From assembly GCF_913776365.1 (NCBI RefSeq), contig NZ_CAJYMO010000024.1, positions 1 through 64,000 of the forward strand: DNA of 64,000 nt, read 5' to 3'. Source of the stretch: an uncultured Chryseobacterium sp. GTDB lineage: Bacteria; Bacteroidota; Bacteroidia; Flavobacteriales; Weeksellaceae. A model generated the notes under the pieces. It was not told the DNA's origin. It worked only from the letters and a program-made list of their open reading frames with translations, and searched no databases. Below are positions 49,368 to 58,519 of this stretch, piece by piece (position 1 is the first letter of the stretch; each line of letters starts with the position of its first letter). A program made the position numbers and the translations under genes.

Positions 49368-50480
49368 ATGAATCTACTTCAGCTTCCTTTCCTTGTCAAG
49401 CTCACGCTTGTGATCATCTGTATTCTGGGTCTCGGTTATCTCCTTTCATTAGGGCAGAGTATTCTGGCGCCTTTTTTCTTTGCTTTCCTGATGGCTATGC
49501 TGTTCCTGCCTGCCGCCAACCTCATGGAAAAGAAACCGAAGTTCACCCGCTCAATGTCTACAATTGCTTCACTGATGATTATGCTGATGATTCTCACCGG
49601 ACTGGTTTATTTCTTCGGTTCCCAGCTTTCAGATTTCAGCAAGGACATCCCTCATCTCAGGATACAGTTTACCAAAGTTTTCGGTGATCTCCAGCACTGG
49701 GTTTCCAAGACATTCCACGTAAAGATCAATGAACAACTGACTTATATTGACCAGGGACTGAATAAACTGCTTTCTTCCTCAGGAGTCATCCTGGGCTTCA
49801 CATTAGGCATTTTTTCTACAGGACTCGGGTTTATTGCTTTTTTTATCCTGTTTTTTATTTTCATCCTGAATTACAGAAGGGTACTGAATAATTTCATCAT
49901 CACGGTCTTTAACGAAAAACATAAAGCAAGCGTGCTAGAAATAGTCAGTGAAGTAAGGGTAATGACCAAAAAATACATCATCGGGCTCTGCCTTCAGGTA
50001 TTGATCGTCTCTACTTTAACTTCTATCCTGCTTACGGTTTTAGGTGTAAAGTATGCGGTCCTGCTGGGTGTACTTACCGGTCTGCTGAATGTAATCCCTT
50101 ATCTGGGCATCTGCATCGCACTGTTAATTTCCTGTTTCATCGCCTTTGCCACCTCTGTGCCCTCTACCTGTATCTACGTACTGATCGGATATGTTGGAGT
50201 GCATGCCATTGACGGGAATATCATTCTGCCCTTTGTTGTGGGGTCGAAAGTAAAGATCAATGCCTTATTTTCTTTCCTCGGCATTATCATCGGGGAACAT
50301 TTGTGGGGAATTGCAGGCATGTTTCTCTGCATCCCGGCTATTGCCATCATCAAAATAATTTTTGAGCGGGTTGACGGTTTAAGGCCATGGGGAAAACTTT
50401 TGGGTGAAGAGGAGAAACCCGGAAAAGTAAAAAAGACCTACAAGCTTTCGAAAAATATTACCCTCAAAGAAATGGATTAA
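49368..50480 (+). CDS. AI-2E family transporter
   Basis: The ATG at 49368 (MNLLQLPFLVKL) gives 370 aa, the usual size; the track start at 49251 overlaps the lon terminator and is rejected. Seven or eight TM helices with the family pattern FAFLMAMLFLPAANLMEKK and the C-terminal VVGSKVKINALFSFLGIIIGEHLWGIAGMFLCIPAIAI. Family members include PerM/YdiK/TqsA types; substrate unknown. Confidence 0.88.
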   Translation: MNLLQLPFLVKLTLVIICILGLGYLLSLGQSILAPFFFAFLMAMLFLPAANLMEKKPKFTRSMSTIASLMIMLMILTGLVYFFGSQLSDFSKDIPHLRIQFTKVFGDLQHWVSKTFHVKINEQLTYIDQGLNKLLSSSGVILGFTLGIFSTGLGFIAFFILFFIFILNYRRVLNNFIITVFNEKHKASVLEIVSEVRVMTKKYIIGLCLQVLIVSTLTSILLTVLGVKYAVLLGVLTGLLNVIPYLGICIALLISCFIAFATSVPSTCIYVLIGYVGVHAIDGNIILPFVVGSKVKINALFSFLGIIIGEHLWGIAGMFLCIPAIAIIKIIFERVDGLRPWGKLLGEEEKPGKVKKTYKLSKNITLKEMD

Positions 50481-50691
50481 AGTAAAATCTATTCTATACT
50501 TGCTATATTTATATTTTTTGTGTTATCAGGTTATTAAAAAGCAATTCAGTAGAGCTTCACATCAAATTTTCTATAGATAATAAAAATGTTATAATGCAAT
50601 ATATTGTGTTATATACAATTATCATTAAAATGATGTTAATAAAAGTTTATTAATAATACATTTTTTTGTAAATTGGTTTAAAATTATTAAC

Positions 50692-51525
50692 ATGAAAAAA
50701 TACTTTAGCCTTGGTTCTCTTTTATTAATATCTATTGTTTTTGCTCAGAATCAAAGATTCAGCTATGAATACCGTTCAGTGCCGGATTTTTCCAAACCAA
50801 ATGATACTGTTGTACAGACTATGCGTCTGGAAACATCTCCAAAAGGTTCTTCCTTTTACAGTTATGAAACAGCTTATAATGATTCAATCAGAAGAATTCA
50901 GTATGAAAAACAACTGGAATTTTCCCAAAATTTGAACATATCCCAAGCAGACGCAGCTTCAAGAAAAAGATACTTTAAAGATAAAATATCGAAGACTTAT
51001 CCGAAATTTGAGATTTTTTCGCATACCTCCATAGGTCGTGATAAGCTCAAAGTAGAAGAAAGCAGACCGATAAAATGGCAAATTCTTAATGAAAAAGAAA
51101 ATATAGGGTTATGGTCAACACAAAAAGCAAAAACGGAATTTGCTGGAAGAAAATGGACAGCGTGGTTTACAACAGAAATTCCTTTGCAGGAAGGGCCTTA
51201 TAAATTTTATGGTTTGCCTGGACTTATTGTTAAAATGGAAGATGAGACGAAAAGCCACGTTTTCCTTTTAAAAGAAGTGAAGAATATGCCGGAAAATTTT
51301 GAAATAAAAAATATTGCAGATAATAAAGAAGTAAAAGCTTCAGTTAATCAATATGCTAAGCTTATAAAACAGCACAATGATGACCCTATGCGTACACTGC
51401 GTACAGCAGAAGCAAACGGACAAATAAAGATTACACCTGAAAACAGGGCAAGTTATGAAAAATCGCAAAAAACCAGACTGGAAAATCGTAAAAATGAAAA
51501 TCCTATTGAAATTCAAGTAAATTGA
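50692..51525 (+). CDS. GLPGLI family protein
   Basis: 277 aa with a signal peptide (MKKYFSLGSLLLISIVFAQ). The eponymous motif PYKFYGLPGLIVKMEDETKSH is present near residue 170. The family is secreted, common in Bacteroidota, and of unknown function. AT-rich codons relative to the preceding lon gene mark the start of the AT-rich island. No operon partner is seen. Confidence 0.85.
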   Translation: MKKYFSLGSLLLISIVFAQNQRFSYEYRSVPDFSKPNDTVVQTMRLETSPKGSSFYSYETAYNDSIRRIQYEKQLEFSQNLNISQADAASRKRYFKDKISKTYPKFEIFSHTSIGRDKLKVEESRPIKWQILNEKENIGLWSTQKAKTEFAGRKWTAWFTTEIPLQEGPYKFYGLPGLIVKMEDETKSHVFLLKEVKNMPENFEIKNIADNKEVKASVNQYAKLIKQHNDDPMRTLRTAEANGQIKITPENRASYEKSQKTRLENRKNENPIEIQVN

Positions 51526-52090
51526 TTCATAAGGTTAAATATAAATTTAAGTTATTTTAATTTTTCTACTGAAACAGGCTGTAATTCAAGGTATTTTGAT
51601 TGTTAAAAGCTACCTTAATTTCCAGCCTATTTCTATGTAAAGATATAATAAGTATATTAAAAAAATGTAATATCTTAGATTCCGAATTCTGTCCTTTTCT
51701 CGCTAATCCAAATTAATTGTTAATTGTAGACATGCCTAATATTTAAAATTAAAAAAAATTAGCTATTATAACAGGAAAAAAGAAGAACTTAATGTTTTAT
51801 TTTATAGATAGAATGGTATTCCTCCAGCCATGGATAAATTTTAAACAGGCAGTCGTATAATATAATGTATATGATTTCGAGTCCATTCTAACAAAACATT
51901 TCCGGGTTTAAAAAGTGATAAATCCATATTTGAATAAGTAAAAAAACGAAGTGTTAAATCACGAGTCCTTTCTGATGAACTTCACAAGAAATAGTATTTT
52001 TTCAGAAAGGCCATCTGCGTATTTTGATGATTTCATATCTTTCTTACTTATACAAGAACCTAAACAACAGTAAAATGTAGATGCACTCAA
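51526..52090. other. AT-rich intergenic region
   Basis: 565 bp without a credible ORF. One inverted repeat, CCTTTCTGA (51967-51975) with TCAGAAAGG (52002-52010), could terminate the converging transcripts; its loop is long (26 nt). The rest is AT-rich sequence, with nothing else I can assign. Confidence 0.5.
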
Positions 52091-53593
52091 CTAGTCACTT
52101 TTTTTTGCAATTTTTATAAGCTGCTGAATCTGATCATCGCTATTGCATAGTATTTGAGATATTGTTCTTGGCAGTTGAATATCGGGATCGGTTCCTATTC
52201 CGTCAAATAAATTTCCATTTTTTTGAAATGAAATCATTTGTGAAATGGTAAATTGTATTTGAGATTGATTTAAGTTATAGGTCATAGGCATGCCACTGGA
52301 TCCATCAGTAGGGCTTCCTGCTATTTTGATATTCCCAATTCCCTTGAAAACAGAAACAAATATGCTGGCAGAGCTAAAAGTCATCTCATTAGCTAATATA
52401 TAAACAGGTTTTTCAAAATAAAAATTATCTGTTTGCCTGGCATTTTTATTATTTAATACCATATAGAAATATTCGCTATATAATTTATTATCAATCTGCA
52501 CATCAGGATGAAATGTTTTTAGAAAATTATCAATTGCCTCTTTTGATTTTGCATTCTTAAATCTGCTATATGGATAAAGATACTTCGCCTCTAAATCTTT
52601 AATAATTTCCGCATTTAGGGATCCTTTATTTTTAGCTATATTAACAACTTTATATTCATCTGGTTTTAAAAAATAACTTGAAAAAAAATCTATTAAATCT
52701 CTGCTTCCTCCAGAATTGTTTCGAACATCTATAATCAGGGCATCAGAGTTTTTCAATAATTTTAACTTTTCCTTTAATAATTGAAAATATTTCGGATTTT
52801 CTGAATAACTATACATTTTAGGAATTTTAAAGTATAGTATATTATTATCATCCAACTTAATTATTGGTTCCTCTTTATTATCGTTTATATAGTTATCAAT
52901 GTCACGCCATTTATTTTTTGATGCAACAACTTTAATAAAAATAACAGAGTCTTTTTTGAGGTCCTTACTTAAAAAAGTTAACTTCAATTTATCTCCAATC
53001 CGTAATCCTTTTTTTATTTTATATAGTTCGTTTAATTTATCCACTCCATGCGCTAAGGAAGAATATTCAGGTGCCTTTTTGTTTTCCGGATCATATTTAT
53101 GAATAAAGTCTATTAAACTATAATTGTCAATACGACTCAGGTATGGAAAATCTTTCATGAATAAAGAGAATTTTCCTTTTCCTGCTTTGACAACTGCAAC
53201 CGCCTGGTTATTTTTCCAAGGTGCCAAACCAAATGGTAAATAATATTTACTATTTTCCTTACAATTCCCTATATAATTTAAATGGAAATGTCTATCTCCT
53301 AAATTTGATAATATTTTACGTAAATTGTCTGAATATTCCTCTTTTTTTATCTTACCATTCTTATCAGATAAAGCTTTGGAAGACAATATATCTAATGAAT
53401 CCAGAACACCTGAGTTTTTTATGTCTATATATGGAGATGTTTCCAAAAGAAGCTTTTTAATATGCTCAATTTCAGATATAATTTCAGTATTGTTTACAAG
53501 GCAATCGTTATTTTTATCCGAGCAACTAAAAATAGCAATTATAAATATGGCTAGATATATTATATGATGACTTTTATTAATTTTTAATTTCAT
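52091..53593 (-). CDS. S41 family peptidase lipoprotein
   Basis: 500 aa. A lipobox (FSCSDK) follows a signal segment (about 8-23). The middle includes a helical region without an obvious PDZ domain. The catalytic domain has ALIIDVRNNSGGSRDLIDFF and the nucleophile region ILANEMTFSSASIFVSVFKG, with GSPTDGSSG following. S41 members are C-terminal processing or tricorn-like proteases; the substrate is unknown. It is 9 bp downstream of the polytopic membrane-protein gene, so likely in one operon, and may process a secreted peptide. AT-rich. Confidence 0.8.
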   Translation of the reverse strand: MKLKINKSHHIIYLAIFIIAIFSCSDKNNDCLVNNTEIISEIEHIKKLLLETSPYIDIKNSGVLDSLDILSSKALSDKNGKIKKEEYSDNLRKILSNLGDRHFHLNYIGNCKENSKYYLPFGLAPWKNNQAVAVVKAGKGKFSLFMKDFPYLSRIDNYSLIDFIHKYDPENKKAPEYSSLAHGVDKLNELYKIKKGLRIGDKLKLTFLSKDLKKDSVIFIKVVASKNKWRDIDNYINDNKEEPIIKLDDNNILYFKIPKMYSYSENPKYFQLLKEKLKLLKNSDALIIDVRNNSGGSRDLIDFFSSYFLKPDEYKVVNIAKNKGSLNAEIIKDLEAKYLYPYSRFKNAKSKEAIDNFLKTFHPDVQIDNKLYSEYFYMVLNNKNARQTDNFYFEKPVYILANEMTFSSASIFVSVFKGIGNIKIAGSPTDGSSGMPMTYNLNQSQIQFTISQMISFQKNGNLFDGIGTDPDIQLPRTISQILCNSDDQIQQLIKIAKKSD

Positions 53594-53602
53594 AAATATT
53601 AG

Positions 53603-54478
53603 TTATAAAGAATTTTTAAAATAGAAAATAGATTCTTGCCAAGGAACCATAATAAATTGAAGAAGAATAAAAGCTATTATATAATATATTGAATATTTGA
53701 CATTAGTCTGTCCTATTCCTAACAATAAAAGTATAGAGGAAAAACCTAGAACCGGAAAAATAAAATATGTTCCAATACAAAAGGTAATCAAGGCAATATC
53801 TTTTATGGTATTTTCTTTTTTTATAAAAAGAAAAAGTGCGGCTACAATTGCTTCGAATATCAATCCAAATATTTGGAAACAATAAAGAATCCTACTGAGA
53901 TATAAAGAGTTGGTTAAGTTTATATAGCTGTTATCTATAGGTAAATAATTTAGTAAGCTGACATCTTTCTGATTTTCAAATAACTCTTCGTAAGGTGTTT
54001 GAGTAATAAAATTCGTAACCAACATAAATCTTCCGTCAATAAGGAAGCGTCCGTGTAGAAACCCTGGAGTATGAAATCCATTCAGAAATTTTTGCAATAC
54101 TGCGAAAAACATGACGAGACCTATCATCAGCCTTGCATTATTTTTAATATACCCAATATTTTTCCCAGTCCATAAATAAACTGTTATCAGCAATATCCAA
54201 TAAGTGAAGAGAATTTTATGATTATCTAAGCTGTAAAATTGTAAACTATTGAAAAAAATCAGAAAAAATGATATTAATAACCAGAGTAATTTATTGGCTA
54301 TATAATTATTAAAAGCAAGCATTATAACGCATATTATGCGCATAAAAACATCTAATCCCCATCCTGTACTCCCATCAAGTACCAATAGTATCAGCGAAAA
54401 CTTTAATATGAGATTCTCTTGAAAAGTTTGAGGTACAACATTATAATGTTTTATAAATGCAATAATTTTATTTGTCAA
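53603..54478 (-). CDS. Polytopic membrane protein, HTTM/SdpB-like
   Basis: 291 aa with about 8 TM helices. Segments MIGLVMFFAVLQKFLNGFHTPGFL and DNHKILFTYWILLITVYLW recall the loop-and-helix pattern of HTTM/SdpB-type and DoxX-like membrane proteins, but no diagnostic catalytic residues can be assigned by eye. Gaps of 10 and 9 bp to its neighbours show a compact operon. A role in peptide export or modification is inference from context. Confidence 0.55.
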   Translation of the reverse strand: MTNKIIAFIKHYNVVPQTFQENLILKFSLILLVLDGSTGWGLDVFMRIICVIMLAFNNYIANKLLWLLISFFLIFFNSLQFYSLDNHKILFTYWILLITVYLWTGKNIGYIKNNARLMIGLVMFFAVLQKFLNGFHTPGFLHGRFLIDGRFMLVTNFITQTPYEELFENQKDVSLLNYLPIDNSYINLTNSLYLSRILYCFQIFGLIFEAIVAALFLFIKKENTIKDIALITFCIGTYFIFPVLGFSSILLLLGIGQTNVKYSIYYIIAFILLQFIMVPWQESIFYFKNSL

Positions 54479-54488
54479 TGTGCATGTT

Positions 54489-55052
54489 TTAAAATTTAAC
54501 GGACTCTTCTTTACCTATATAATGTTTCTGAACTTTTACACCTTGTTCATAAAAATCTGTTTCATACAACATAACTTTCACCTTTTCTATATTGATTGCC
54601 CCTTCTAAATTAGCATTCTTCAAACCTTGGTAATACTTAGGAGTATATATTTTACTATAAAATTTTTTATTGTTTTTGATATAATTTGTACTTTTTTCAT
54701 CTAGATGCTGAGGAAGCGTAAGGGAAGAAGGTTTCAAATAAGAATTTACAATTAAAGTTGCTAATTTATTCAGTCTATTTTTATCCGGAAACTGTTTGGT
54801 TTGATTTAAGAAATTTCTGGGAATAGGAATATCATATTTACTACCTTCCACTTTTATCAATACTGAATCTCCGTCTTTTGTATATCCAATAGCTGTGATA
54901 TTTGAAGTTTTATTAGTAGAAAACATACCAAATCCACCACCTTTCCAAGGGGTTAATCGATCAAATTGGGAATCATAAATTTGAACTAATGCAACAAATA
55001 CTAAAACAAAACATATGAAAAAATTATCTACTATTTTCACAAGAGTATTCAT
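54489..55052 (-). CDS. One-TM protein, SdpA-like in layout
   Basis: The ATG at 55052 (MNTLVKIVDNFFI) is preferred over the track start at 55175, which would overlap a hairpin; 187 aa. One N-terminal TM helix (about 8-27), then an extracytoplasmic domain starting with QFDRLTPWKGGGFGMFST. Size and topology resemble SdpA (one TM plus small soluble domain), but no homology can be shown here. It lies 10 bp upstream of the polytopic gene. Confidence 0.6.
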   Translation of the reverse strand: MNTLVKIVDNFFICFVLVFVALVQIYDSQFDRLTPWKGGGFGMFSTNKTSNITAIGYTKDGDSVLIKVEGSKYDIPIPRNFLNQTKQFPDKNRLNKLATLIVNSYLKPSSLTLPQHLDEKSTNYIKNNKKFYSKIYTPKYYQGLKNANLEGAINIEKVKVMLYETDFYEQGVKVQKHYIGKEESVKF

Positions 55053-55162
55053 GGTTTGAAAGTTTAAAAGAGAACATCTTGAAAGCAAGACAATACTCTT
55101 TGGAATAAAATATTTATCTATACTTGTCGTATAGGGAGGGATATGAACAAAATTTATAAAAT

Positions 55163-55193
55163 AGAGGCTGCCCAAATTTTTTCGACAGCCTCT
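55163..55193 (-). terminator. Hairpin between peptide gene and operon
   Basis: AGAGGCTG and CAGCCTCT are perfect 8-bp arms 10 bp after the peptide stop; on the minus strand TATTTTATAAATTTT follows. It may partly terminate or stabilise the peptide mRNA, making the peptide more abundant than downstream proteins. Confidence 0.6.
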
Positions 55194-55202
55194 TGATTTT
55201 AA

Positions 55203-55409
55203 TTAGGGTGTGTTAACTTCCGCTTGTGCTTCCATTAATTCATATCGTTCTTCACGCAATTCTGCAGGAGGTCGTATTTCATCCGATGCATCAAAATTTG
55301 GTGCAGCAGTTAAAACATCCGATGTTTTAGAATCGTCCATTTTTGAAAAAGAAAAGGATCCTATAACGATTGCGCCTAGTAATCCATAAAACATTAATTT
55401 TGTTTTCAT
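55203..55409 (-). CDS. Small secreted peptide precursor
   Basis: 68 aa. A signal peptide of about 22 residues (MKTKLMFYGLLGAIVIGSFS) precedes an acidic, Cys-free segment of about 45 aa (KMDDSKTSDVLTAAPNFDAS, then Arg/Glu-rich, ending AEVNTP). Net charge is clearly negative, unlike common cationic antimicrobial peptides. It is the first gene of the minus-strand cassette. It could be a pheromone, bacteriocin precursor or modified peptide. Function unknown. Confidence 0.6.
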   Translation of the reverse strand: MKTKLMFYGLLGAIVIGSFSFSKMDDSKTSDVLTAAPNFDASDEIRPPAELREERYELMEAQAEVNTP

Positions 55410-55816
55410 AATGATTGATTTAGTTAATTTATTGCCTACTTTCAGTTTTTTTCAGTCTCTGTTTCGGCTTTTCAGACTTTAAATATCTTTTACAAATATA
55501 TTTAAAATTTTAATAATTCTATTAAAATTATTGAATAATTATAAAATATATGTAATTCAGATTAAATAAATCACCATTTTTATAATTCACAACACAACGA
55601 AAAATAACAATCAATAAACTAAATATCAACACGTTATATCATTTGCTTTTTATGACTTATTTTTTGAAATACACTAAATATTTGATTACCTAATATTTGC
55701 ATTATCGAAAATATTAGCTATAATTAGATTATTTGCATTGAGACCGCTGAATGTCTCTAGGCGCTGTGGCATATATTGACCTGTATTAAAGCTATAAGCA
55801 AAACTTACTATGATTT
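55410..55816. promoter_or_regulatory. AT-rich region upstream of the peptide gene
   Basis: 407 bp without a gene. An exact -7 element TATATTTG lies on the minus strand (plus 55493-55500), 84 bp before the peptide ATG; no -33 TTG is evident. A small GAGAC/GTCTC hairpin at 55740-55757 lies near the acyl-CoA dehydrogenase stop. The rest is AT-rich. Confidence 0.4.
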
Positions 55817-57175
55817 CTACACAAAAGCACTAAAGCCTGTAATTGACCTTCCCACAATCAGGGAATTGATTTCCTTGGTGCCTTCGTAGGAATAAATAGC
55901 TTCGGCATCAGCGACAAATCTGGCCACATCATATTCAAGCAGGATGCCGTTGCCGCCCAATACCTCACGTGCTCTTGATACAATATCCCGTGTTCTGAGC
56001 GTACAGAATACCTTGGCCAGCGAGGCATGCTCATCTTTCAGGACGCCTTCATCCTGCATTTCTGAAAGCCTGAAAACCATAGTCTGCATGGCAGTTAAAT
56101 TAGACAGCATTTCCACCAGATGTCCCTGGATCATCTGGAAAGAAGCAATCGGTTTGCCGAACTGCTCTCTTTTCCGGGTATAATCCAAAGCGCTTTCATA
56201 GGCACCCCTTGCGCAGCCGGTAGCCATCCATGCGACACCTGCCCTCGTCATCTGCAGCACTTTTGCCGTGTCTTTGAAAGTATGAGCATTTTGCAGGCGG
56301 TTCTCTTCAGTAACCACACAGTCTTTCAGCGTAATAAGTCCGTTCTGTACAATCCGTAAAGCCATTTTCCCTTTAATTTTTTCCACAGCATAGCCCGGAT
56401 TATCCTTTTCCACGATAAACCCCTTCACTTCTCCATCATCAAGATCCCTGGCCCAGATGATGATAACATCTGCAAAAGTGGCATTTCCTATCCATTTTTT
56501 CTGTCCGTTCAGGATCCAGCCTTCCGGAGTTCTCTTGCAGGTTACGGTAAGACCACCTGCCGCACCGGAGCCTACTTCAGGTTCCGTAAGCCCAAAAGCC
56601 CCGATCTTTTCAAACTTCTGCATCTGCGGCAGCCATTTCTGTTTCTGCTCTTCCGAGCCGCACATGTAGATGGATCCCATGGAGAGGCCCGACTGTACGC
56701 CAAAGAAAGTAGCAATGGAAGCATCGATCCGTGCCATCTCCATGGCGATAATGCCTTCCATCAGGAAGGGCATTCCCGGACATCCGTACCCTTCATAGGT
56801 AACTCCGCAAATCCCCAGTTTCTGGAATTTCGGGATCAGTTCGTGGGGAAACTCATCCCGCAGCCAGTAATGGTTCACCAAAGGCTTCACCTCTTTTTCC
56901 ATAAACGCCCGCACCCTGAGCTGGATTTCCCTGTGCTCCGGGGAAAGCTTATGTGACATATCGTAAAAATCTCCATCAATGGCCGGAAGTTCTTTTTTTA
57001 CTTTGTTAGGATCCAGCATCTTCATCATCCCTTTCAGCTGCTTATCATCAAGCTTTGAAAAATTTTCCATCAGTTTAGGAAGATTGACTTTCTGAGAGAT
57101 GGTGCTGAGCTGATCAAAATCAATTGACCTGAATAATTCTATGGCATTTCTGATTTTAGAAAAAGTTTTTGACAT
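55817..57175 (-). CDS. Acyl-CoA dehydrogenase family protein
   Basis: The ATG at 57175 (MSKTFSKIRNAIEL) is preferred over 57262; 452 aa. Flavoprotein fold: GAFGLTEPEVGSGAAGG and the FAD segment TCKRTPEGWILNGQKKWIGNATFADV. The catalytic Glu is in YSYEGTKEINSLIVGRSITG. The C-terminal motif resembles glutaryl-CoA dehydrogenase. An N-terminal extension of about 60 aa is unusual. Substrate unconfirmed. Gene is monocistronic. Confidence 0.88.
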   Translation of the reverse strand: MSKTFSKIRNAIELFRSIDFDQLSTISQKVNLPKLMENFSKLDDKQLKGMMKMLDPNKVKKELPAIDGDFYDMSHKLSPEHREIQLRVRAFMEKEVKPLVNHYWLRDEFPHELIPKFQKLGICGVTYEGYGCPGMPFLMEGIIAMEMARIDASIATFFGVQSGLSMGSIYMCGSEEQKQKWLPQMQKFEKIGAFGLTEPEVGSGAAGGLTVTCKRTPEGWILNGQKKWIGNATFADVIIIWARDLDDGEVKGFIVEKDNPGYAVEKIKGKMALRIVQNGLITLKDCVVTEENRLQNAHTFKDTAKVLQMTRAGVAWMATGCARGAYESALDYTRKREQFGKPIASFQMIQGHLVEMLSNLTAMQTMVFRLSEMQDEGVLKDEHASLAKVFCTLRTRDIVSRAREVLGGNGILLEYDVARFVADAEAIYSYEGTKEINSLIVGRSITGFSAFV

Positions 57176-57378
57176 AATAATAGGTTGTGCTTGTTGTATG
57201 GAATGGTAGCAAAAATTAATCCGAAAACAGAGGTCTTTACCGAGATTTGTTTTACAAAACATTGATCGTTAATCAGTTATTCCGAATTTATTGTTTACAA
57301 TACCTTTATAGGAGATTTTCAAACGTTACAAAAAATCCGGGCTGAACTTTGAAAGATATAAACCCTTACAATAATTCT

Positions 57379-58290
57379 ATGAAAACAACGTACATCAGAC
57401 TGATCTTTGCAGCATCCATCCTTTCAGCCGTTTACTCCTGCAAGAAAGGAGAAGCTTCAAAAGCAGAGCGCAACGCATACGCAACAGCAGATTCTGCAAC
57501 AGCAGTAGCACCAGACAGCATCTCCTCAGCAGTTTCCATCAGAGTTAAAGACAAACAGTTCATTACTACTGCCCATGTCAATATGGAAGTAAAAAATGTC
57601 TATGAGGCAACCATTTCCATCGAAAAATCGGTTCAGGAACTGGGAGGATTTGTTACCCATAGCGAGATGAAGAGCAATATAATTTCAGAAGAAACCTATC
57701 ATACTTCGGATGAAGAGGCCTTACTGATAAAAAAATACCAGACAGAAAACGGCATGCAGGTAAAAGTGCCTTCTGAAAAGCTCGGGGAGCTTTTAACCCT
57801 GGTGAATGACAGGAAACTGTTCCTGAATACACGGTCCATCCATGCGGAAGATATAACTTCCGATATCCAATATGCAGCGCTGGAAAGCAACCGGGTGAAA
57901 AAGAATGAAAACAACATCAGCCGTCTGAAACCGGGTAAAGACCAGGTTAAACTGGATAATGAGAATGCGGCAGAAAGCAATATCCAACAGCTGAACAGCA
58001 TGAACGTTACCGACCAGCTGAGATACAGTACTGTGGATATTTATATTAAAGAGCCCGGTGTCCGTGTAGCAGCCATTCCGGTCATTAACACCGAAAGTAT
58101 AGACAAGCAATACAGGTTTGATTTTGCTTATAGTATAAAGACTGCTTTTGAAGAGGGCTATTACCTTATCCAGAAGATAATAGCCGGGCTGATTGCCATC
58201 TGGCCGATCCTGCTGATTGCTGCCGTGGTTACCTACTTTATAAGAAAAAGAAAAACCCTTAAAAAACATTCGGCAGAGATGGAAATCTAA
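57379..58290 (+). CDS. DUF4349 lipoprotein
   Basis: The ATG at 57379 (MKTTYIRLIF) is preferred; 303 aa. A lipobox (AVYSC) ends the signal. The mature part has HVNMEVKNVYEATISIEKSVQELGGFVTHSE and QVKVPSEKLGELLTLV, the DUF4349 pattern, and a C-terminal TM helix (about 265-285) with a basic tail. The family is membrane-associated and of unknown function. Confidence 0.8.
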   Translation: MKTTYIRLIFAASILSAVYSCKKGEASKAERNAYATADSATAVAPDSISSAVSIRVKDKQFITTAHVNMEVKNVYEATISIEKSVQELGGFVTHSEMKSNIISEETYHTSDEEALLIKKYQTENGMQVKVPSEKLGELLTLVNDRKLFLNTRSIHAEDITSDIQYAALESNRVKKNENNISRLKPGKDQVKLDNENAAESNIQQLNSMNVTDQLRYSTVDIYIKEPGVRVAAIPVINTESIDKQYRFDFAYSIKTAFEEGYYLIQKIIAGLIAIWPILLIAAVVTYFIRKRKTLKKHSAEMEI

Positions 58291-58331
58291 ACCTCATTCC
58301 TGCTGAAAATTATTTTCATATCATTCATTAT

Positions 58332-58358
58332 AACCTCCTGGCAATGCACGGAGGTTTT
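58332..58358 (+). terminator. Terminator after DUF4349 gene
   Basis: AACCTCC and GGAGGTT are 7-bp arms with an 11-nt loop, followed by TTCCCTTTTT, 42 bp after the stop. Confidence 0.6.
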
Positions 58359-58433
58359 CCCTTTTTCCGGGATCAGTCACCATATGCCGACTGATTTTTA
58401 ATCATCCATTAACATCATTGAGGTAAAATTCCG

Positions 58434-58441
58434 TAAATTTG
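58434..58441 (+). promoter_or_regulatory. Putative -7 element of pgi
   Basis: TAAATTTG matches the Bacteroidota -7 consensus exactly, about 79 bp before the pgi ATG. A TTG at 58418 is only 13 bp upstream, closer than usual, so the -33 match is poor. Confidence 0.35.
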
Positions 58442-58519
58442 CGCATCAACAATCGTGCAGACGGATCCGGCATTTAGACACCCCGACTCCGAAGCCTTAA
58501 CACCTTAATTTCTAAACAC

